From positions 22,330,001 to 22,394,000 of the forward strand of contig NC_092650.1 of NCBI RefSeq assembly GCF_032118995.1: DNA of 64,000 nucleotides, written 5' to 3'. The DNA is from Asterias amurensis. Taxonomy: Eukaryota; Echinodermata; Asteroidea; Forcipulatida; Asteriidae. The translations under genes and the position numbers were made by a program. The notes under the pieces were generated by a model. The model ran no database searches and was not told the origin of the DNA. It saw only the letters and a list, made by a program, of their open reading frames with translations. Positions 59,996 to 64,000 of the stretch are shown here, piece after piece; positions within the stretch are counted from its first letter, which is position 1, and every line of letters begins with the position of its first letter.

Positions 59996-62900
59996 TCACT
60001 CAATGTCAATATGGACGGTCAAGTAATCTGCTGCGCCCAACGTTCCATCTGCAAACAATAGAAAACAAATGCGAATAATTGAATGACTAATAGTAACTTT
60101 TGTTTGTTCAATAATTGATGGTCTGTTTTATCATAATATAGGTTTTCTCGGTCAAATTCGGTAAATGAGCAGCCAATTTCATTTTCATGCGTTCGATTTA
60201 AAGCTGTTTTGCCTCTCCAGTTCTTACTGCGTTTCAAATTCAGAATTCGGCCATTCAATTTCGTTTTGAGTCGAGTCAAATTCCTTTAACACTCTGTTCA
60301 ATTTAGCGTATCGACATACTTTTTTTGTGACACACACGCCTCAAGAAGCGTCTGCGAATTTGAGTGCTGCTTTGATGAATTGTTAAATTGAATGATTATT
60401 TTGTTAAATCGAATGACGCAGCATTACATTTGACTAATCATAAAACGAAATCGAACTACCCTTTGGAGTAGCATTCGATTTCGCGCGAAATAGAATAGCT
60501 TGGTGGTTAAATTGGCTGCTCATTTGCCCAAATTGACCGAGAAATTAATAATTATCTTTTTTATATATACAGTTCTTGAAACTGTGTTTGGTAGCTGGAT
60601 CGGACACACCGAAGCAAACACTGATTGTTTTTAACAAGTTAAAACTCTATTGGCATGAATTTAAAGTAGTTGACTGATCATCAACAGCTTTTATAAGACA
60701 GTTTGATTCGAAGCTGCGAAAGGGTATCAGTCTGGAAAAAAAAAAAGTGAACTATAAATTTTGCGCATCGCACTCTTCAGTTCTTCTGGGCTTTTGGTTT
60801 CCATGGTGGATGCAACAGCTGCTAGGGATCGCCACGAACTGGGCCGGATTACATTGGTTCTGCTTTACAGCCTAACTCTGCGCTTACGATCACCACTGTT
60901 TAATTAGTGTGCAATGGTCGTTTTCCGTTTTTATGCGTTAGCTGCGCAAACGAAGATTACTTAGTAAGGTGGGGAGCGGTTAAGGGCACCGAATTCAAAC
61001 TCTGGTGATTCTGAACAGTAAAAGGTAGGTTTGAATCCCGATTCGTGACACTTGTGTCCTTAAGCAAGACACTTTACCATTGCTTCGTCCTTCGGATGGG
61101 ACGTAAAGCCGTTGGTCCCATGTGTTGTGTAACGCATGTAACAGAGCCTAATGCACTTATCGAACAGGGATGGGGTTCGCCCCAGTGTTCCTGGCTGTTG
61201 CTGCTTAATGGGCCGTAGAACCTTGTAAACCCTTATAAGGTGTTTACTAATTGGGTCTCAGAATCCATCACTGCAATAACATAGCTTTCTGAAAGATTGT
61301 ATATTATACTCAGCGCCTTGAGTACCGTGTTTGGTAGATACGTGCGCTATATAAGACTGCGATATTATTAGTATTATTTACACACGTGCACAAACAGAAA
61401 TTCCTGCATAGCCGTAAACATCATTTAGCTTTCTCAGAAGACGATCAACAGCATACTGAGCGAAACGTCGAGTTAAAACATACGGTTCTTTTTCGAACCA
61501 CCACCAACTCATTGAGAGGTTATCACTACGTGGTGGTTAATGCAAACCTTACTTTAGGGTATTTTCACCATGTCAAGTTTCAAATCCTACTTAAAGGATC
61601 TATACAATAATTGTAGAAAAAAAAAAAAAAAAAACAATGTCTACAGATTTAGAAAGCTTCCCTGAAAATATTACTCGCTGAGGTGCTGTATCTTTTGAGA
61701 AATTAGTAAAACAATGTCATGGAAATAATTTTCGTCTCAGTAATCATGAGACGAACAAATTTTAACTTGTAAAAACGTACTTTCGATACATTGTTTTACT
61801 CATTTCTCAAAAACTACAGCAACTCAGCAACTAGTGTTTTAGGGTACGCTTTCTACTATCATTATCTTCAAACGGTGTAACTTTAATTTGAATCTGTGTG
61901 CATTGTGTTATGTGTTACAAAAAATTTAGTTTGTAAAGTTTGTTTGTAAAGAAATATCATTATTTAATAAAGATGACATTAACTAACCGTTTAGTCCACC
62001 GTGCCAGCGGACAGCGTGGTTTTCTGTGCTGTACAGTATGGCGGGATAACCCATTGCCAGTCCAAGTTCATAGTCGCACACCCCTGTAGCTGCATCCACC
62101 ACCATCAGCCAACCGGTGTCGTTTGGACATAAGTCAAAGTGCCGACTAATGTAGAAACTTCGATATGCAGATCTGTCCCTGTGGGGGTGTGGGGGGGGGG
62201 GGTGGAAAGATAACAAGAATAAAGAAGAGTATTAACACGCTTATTATCGTTTATTGACCATCATGTAATTTATCAGCAGACCGACCCGTTATCTGTATCA
62301 GAAGAAAACAAAAAATGTCAAATTTACATATAAGAATCCGGACTAAATCCCAAGTTTGTAACCCCACTCCGGGTCAACGTGACCGTGACCCGGGTCAATG
62401 GGTCAGGCCCCAAGGGACCCGGAATCAGGATTACTGACCCAGGGGTCGATTTCACAAAGAGTTAGGACTAGTCCTAACTTATGACTAGTCCTAAGAGATA
62501 TCAAAAACGCATAGCTAGTCTTAAGTTAGGACGAGTAACTCGTCCTAAGTCGAGATAAGACTAGTCCTAACTCTTTGTGAAATCCACCCCTGGGGTTTTT
62601 ACGGGTGTATGTTGTTTAGCATCTCACTAAGTTTCTTAGTCTCGGTGCATGACGTTGTTATTCACACTAAAGCCCGGTTCATACTTCCTGCGAATGCGAA
62701 TGCGAAGCGAATTTTGACGTCACAAATTCGCAACGAGCAATTCGCAGCAGTTGAACTCTGCACTACTCCCTTGCGAATAATCGCTGCGAAAGGAGGGTGT
62801 GACGTCAAATTCACGTCAAATTCGCTTCGCATTCGCATGAAGTATGAACCGAGCTTAACGGGCAACTATCGCGATCCCCGCTCGCTCCCTCCTTGCTATA

Positions 62901-63478
62901 CGCACATAACTATCTTTTTTCCCCTTTTTTTCTTTTTTTTTTTCCTTTTTAAAAGGGGGGGGGGGCTAATATCCATACTCAAAGCTAAGAGCTGAATTGC
63001 GAAAGATGCGGCTACAATGTATTATAGAAGCAGGCGTGCAAGGGCGCCTTTGGCTGCCAGCCACATCAACCCATGACCACGGAGCACAGTCATAGGCTGA
63101 AAGTGTTGGATTTTTCCCGAGGGAGGAAAACCGGATGGTCTGGAAAACCCTTTACGTGGCACACAGAAGACAACCAACGCACAACTCAACTCAACTCTGG
63201 CCCTGGCCGGGTATCGAACCAGGGTCACCTCGCAACACAACGACATTTTTTCTTCAGAACGAGTATGGTGGGAAGGGGTAAATAAATTGAAATAACTGTT
63301 ATAAATACCAAAACATCCCATAGATGGAGAAGAAATTGGTTTGTGCCGTTGGTGTCAGGTCACTCCATGGAGAGGATACAAGGCGCTCCTTGGCGAACCA
63401 GCTCGAAATGTCCGAGTCTCTGCCATTGAATACCATCTCAACTTTGACCCCACTCTGGTCGTACAATGACAGCTTTAC
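59996..63478 (-). CDS. C-terminal three exons of an unidentified extracellular-type protein (5' part off window)
   Basis: Coding exons: 63309-63478, 61988-62178 and 59996-60048, ending in TGA. Acceptors and donors are GT-AG and the phases agree (0 to 2, 2 to 1, 1 to stop), giving 137 residues plus the stop codon. The exons read VKLSLYDQSGVKVEMVFNG, then SSWFAKERLVSSPWSDL, then FDLCPNDTGWLMVVD, GVCDYELG, YPAILYSTENHAVRW and finally AADYLTVHIDIE. Two cysteines (in DLCPND and GVCDYE) and regularly spaced tryptophans suggest a disulfide-stabilised beta-sandwich. No membrane segment follows, so the protein looks secreted or is membrane-anchored by an earlier part. I have a loose impression of similar C-terminal modules in uncharacterised metazoan secreted proteins but cannot name the family. 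The donor of the first exon (TG then gtattt at 63308) is the least certain border. Confidence 0.75.
60135..60545. repeat. Foldback element upstream of the last exon of the right-edge gene
   Basis: TTCTCGGTCAAATTCGGTAA (60143) pairs with the right arm AATTGACCGAGAA; AGCAGCCAATTT pairs with AAATTGGCTGCT. A related fragment is at 63880-64000. Confidence 0.75.
60985..61375 (+). mobile_element. tRNA-derived SINE, near full length
   Basis: A tRNA-like head with box B-like GGTTTGAATCCC at 61027 is followed by AGCAAGACACTTTACCATTG, TTCGGATGGGACGTAAAGCC and a tail TACGTGCGCTATATAAGACT then ATTATTAGTATT. This core is widespread in marine invertebrate SINEs. Not a working tRNA. Confidence 0.85.
61600..61925. 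repeat. R3 element in the last-but-one intron region of the right-edge gene
   Basis: Contains ACAATGTCTACAGATTTAGA, an AACAATGTCATG centre and TATCATTATCTTCAAA at the right. Confidence 0.65.
62445..62592. repeat. R7 foldback element
   Basis: GGGGTCGATTTCACAAAGAG at the left, CTCTTTGTGAAATCCACCCC at the right, with TTAGGACTAGTCCTAA in between. Confidence 0.85.
62668..62858. repeat. R6 inverted-repeat MITE in the intron before 62178
   Basis: Same ends as the copy at 41970-42162. It lies in the intron between the first two visible exons of the right-edge gene. Confidence 0.85.
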
Positions 63479-63516
63479 CTGGGGACCGAGATTAAAATAA
63501 TTCGCCGTCGTTTTGA

Positions 63517-63846
63517 TTTAAAACCAGTGGACACTTTCGGTAAACAGTATTGTCCAGGGCCCACACTTCGTGTATGACAACTTATATATAAAATAACAAA
63601 CCTGTGAAAATTTAGGCTCAGTCGGTCATCGGAGTCGGGAGAAAAAAACGGGAAAACCCACCCTTGTTTCCGCACGTTTCGCCGTGTCATGACATGTGTT
63701 TACTATAAATCCGTAATTCTCGATGTCGAGAATTAATAATTGTTTTAATGTTTTCTCAAAAAGTAAAGCATTACATGGTATAATATTTCAAGAGAAGTCT
63801 TTTACCATTCCCTTTTTTTCTGTTCCGAAAGTGTATAATGGCTTTA
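63517..63846. repeat. R2 MITE upstream of the last visible exon of the right-edge gene
   Basis: Ends TTAAAACCAGTGGACACTTT and GAAAGTGTATAATGGCTTTA. The left end is a blend of R1 and R2 termini. Confidence 0.7.
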
Positions 63847-64000
63847 ACAAAGGATGTGTCAACTCAATTTAAAATTATCCCCATGCAACTAAAATTTATA
63901 ACATTATGTTAAATCGAATAAAGTAAAAGTTGATTTGACTAGTCTTACAAAGAAACCGAATGACCCTTTTCAGTAGCATTCGATTTCGTTCAAAAAAGAA

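Noticed and set aside
1-64000. CRISPR arrays, bacterial operons or endogenous viruses
   Set aside because: All tandem repeats here are satellites or exon-derived arrays without CRISPR spacing, genes are intron-split, and no viral or LTR element was recognised.

Overview
The window is AT-rich animal nuclear DNA. Introns with GT-AG borders, many short palindromic (foldback/MITE-like) repeats, tRNA-derived SINEs and a decayed LINE all fit a marine invertebrate deuterostome. An echinoderm, possibly a sea star, is my best guess; the sequence alone does not prove it. Every gene I can support lies on the minus strand, so transcription runs from high to low coordinates. Most of the remaining sequence is interspersed repeats. 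I recognised no endogenous virus or LTR element.

Left end (1-9.6 kb): a complete five-exon gene for a secreted avidin-like biotin-binding protein (6163-9598). Downstream, near the window edge, lies one further avidin-type exon (333-452) from a second copy or an alternative 3' module. Between them sit a decayed CR1/L2-like LINE (about 2290-3966) split by a 453-bp inverted-repeat element, and several MITEs.

Centre (13-56.6 kb): three tandem, complete ten-exon genes for SLC7 light-chain amino acid transporters, most like xCT/SLC7A11 (cystine/glutamate exchanger). These are copy A (13051-20468, about 496 aa), copy B (23601-34289, about 530 aa) and copy C (43941-56638, about 510 aa). Exons 2-10 have identical lengths in all three (126, 103, 45, 124, 104, 97, 150, 178 and 65 bp) and the same phases, so they arose by duplication of one ancestral gene. 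All keep the cysteine that links light chains to an SLC3 heavy chain. They differ at the two arginines that in human xCT contact the acidic substrate (R135 and R396): C keeps both, A keeps one, B keeps neither. A 153-bp tract in exon 1 of A and C is identical except for one base, which suggests recent gene conversion. Two introns hold tandem arrays built from a splice acceptor and the start of an exon: exon 6 of A and exon 8 of C.

Right end (60-64 kb): the last three exons (59996-63478) of another minus-strand gene, with a conserved-looking cysteine- and tryptophan-containing extracellular-type domain that I cannot name; its 5' part lies beyond the window.

The clearest functional theme is the transporter cluster: sister transporters with one architecture and diverging substrate sites, flanked by secreted-protein genes with no obvious pathway link.
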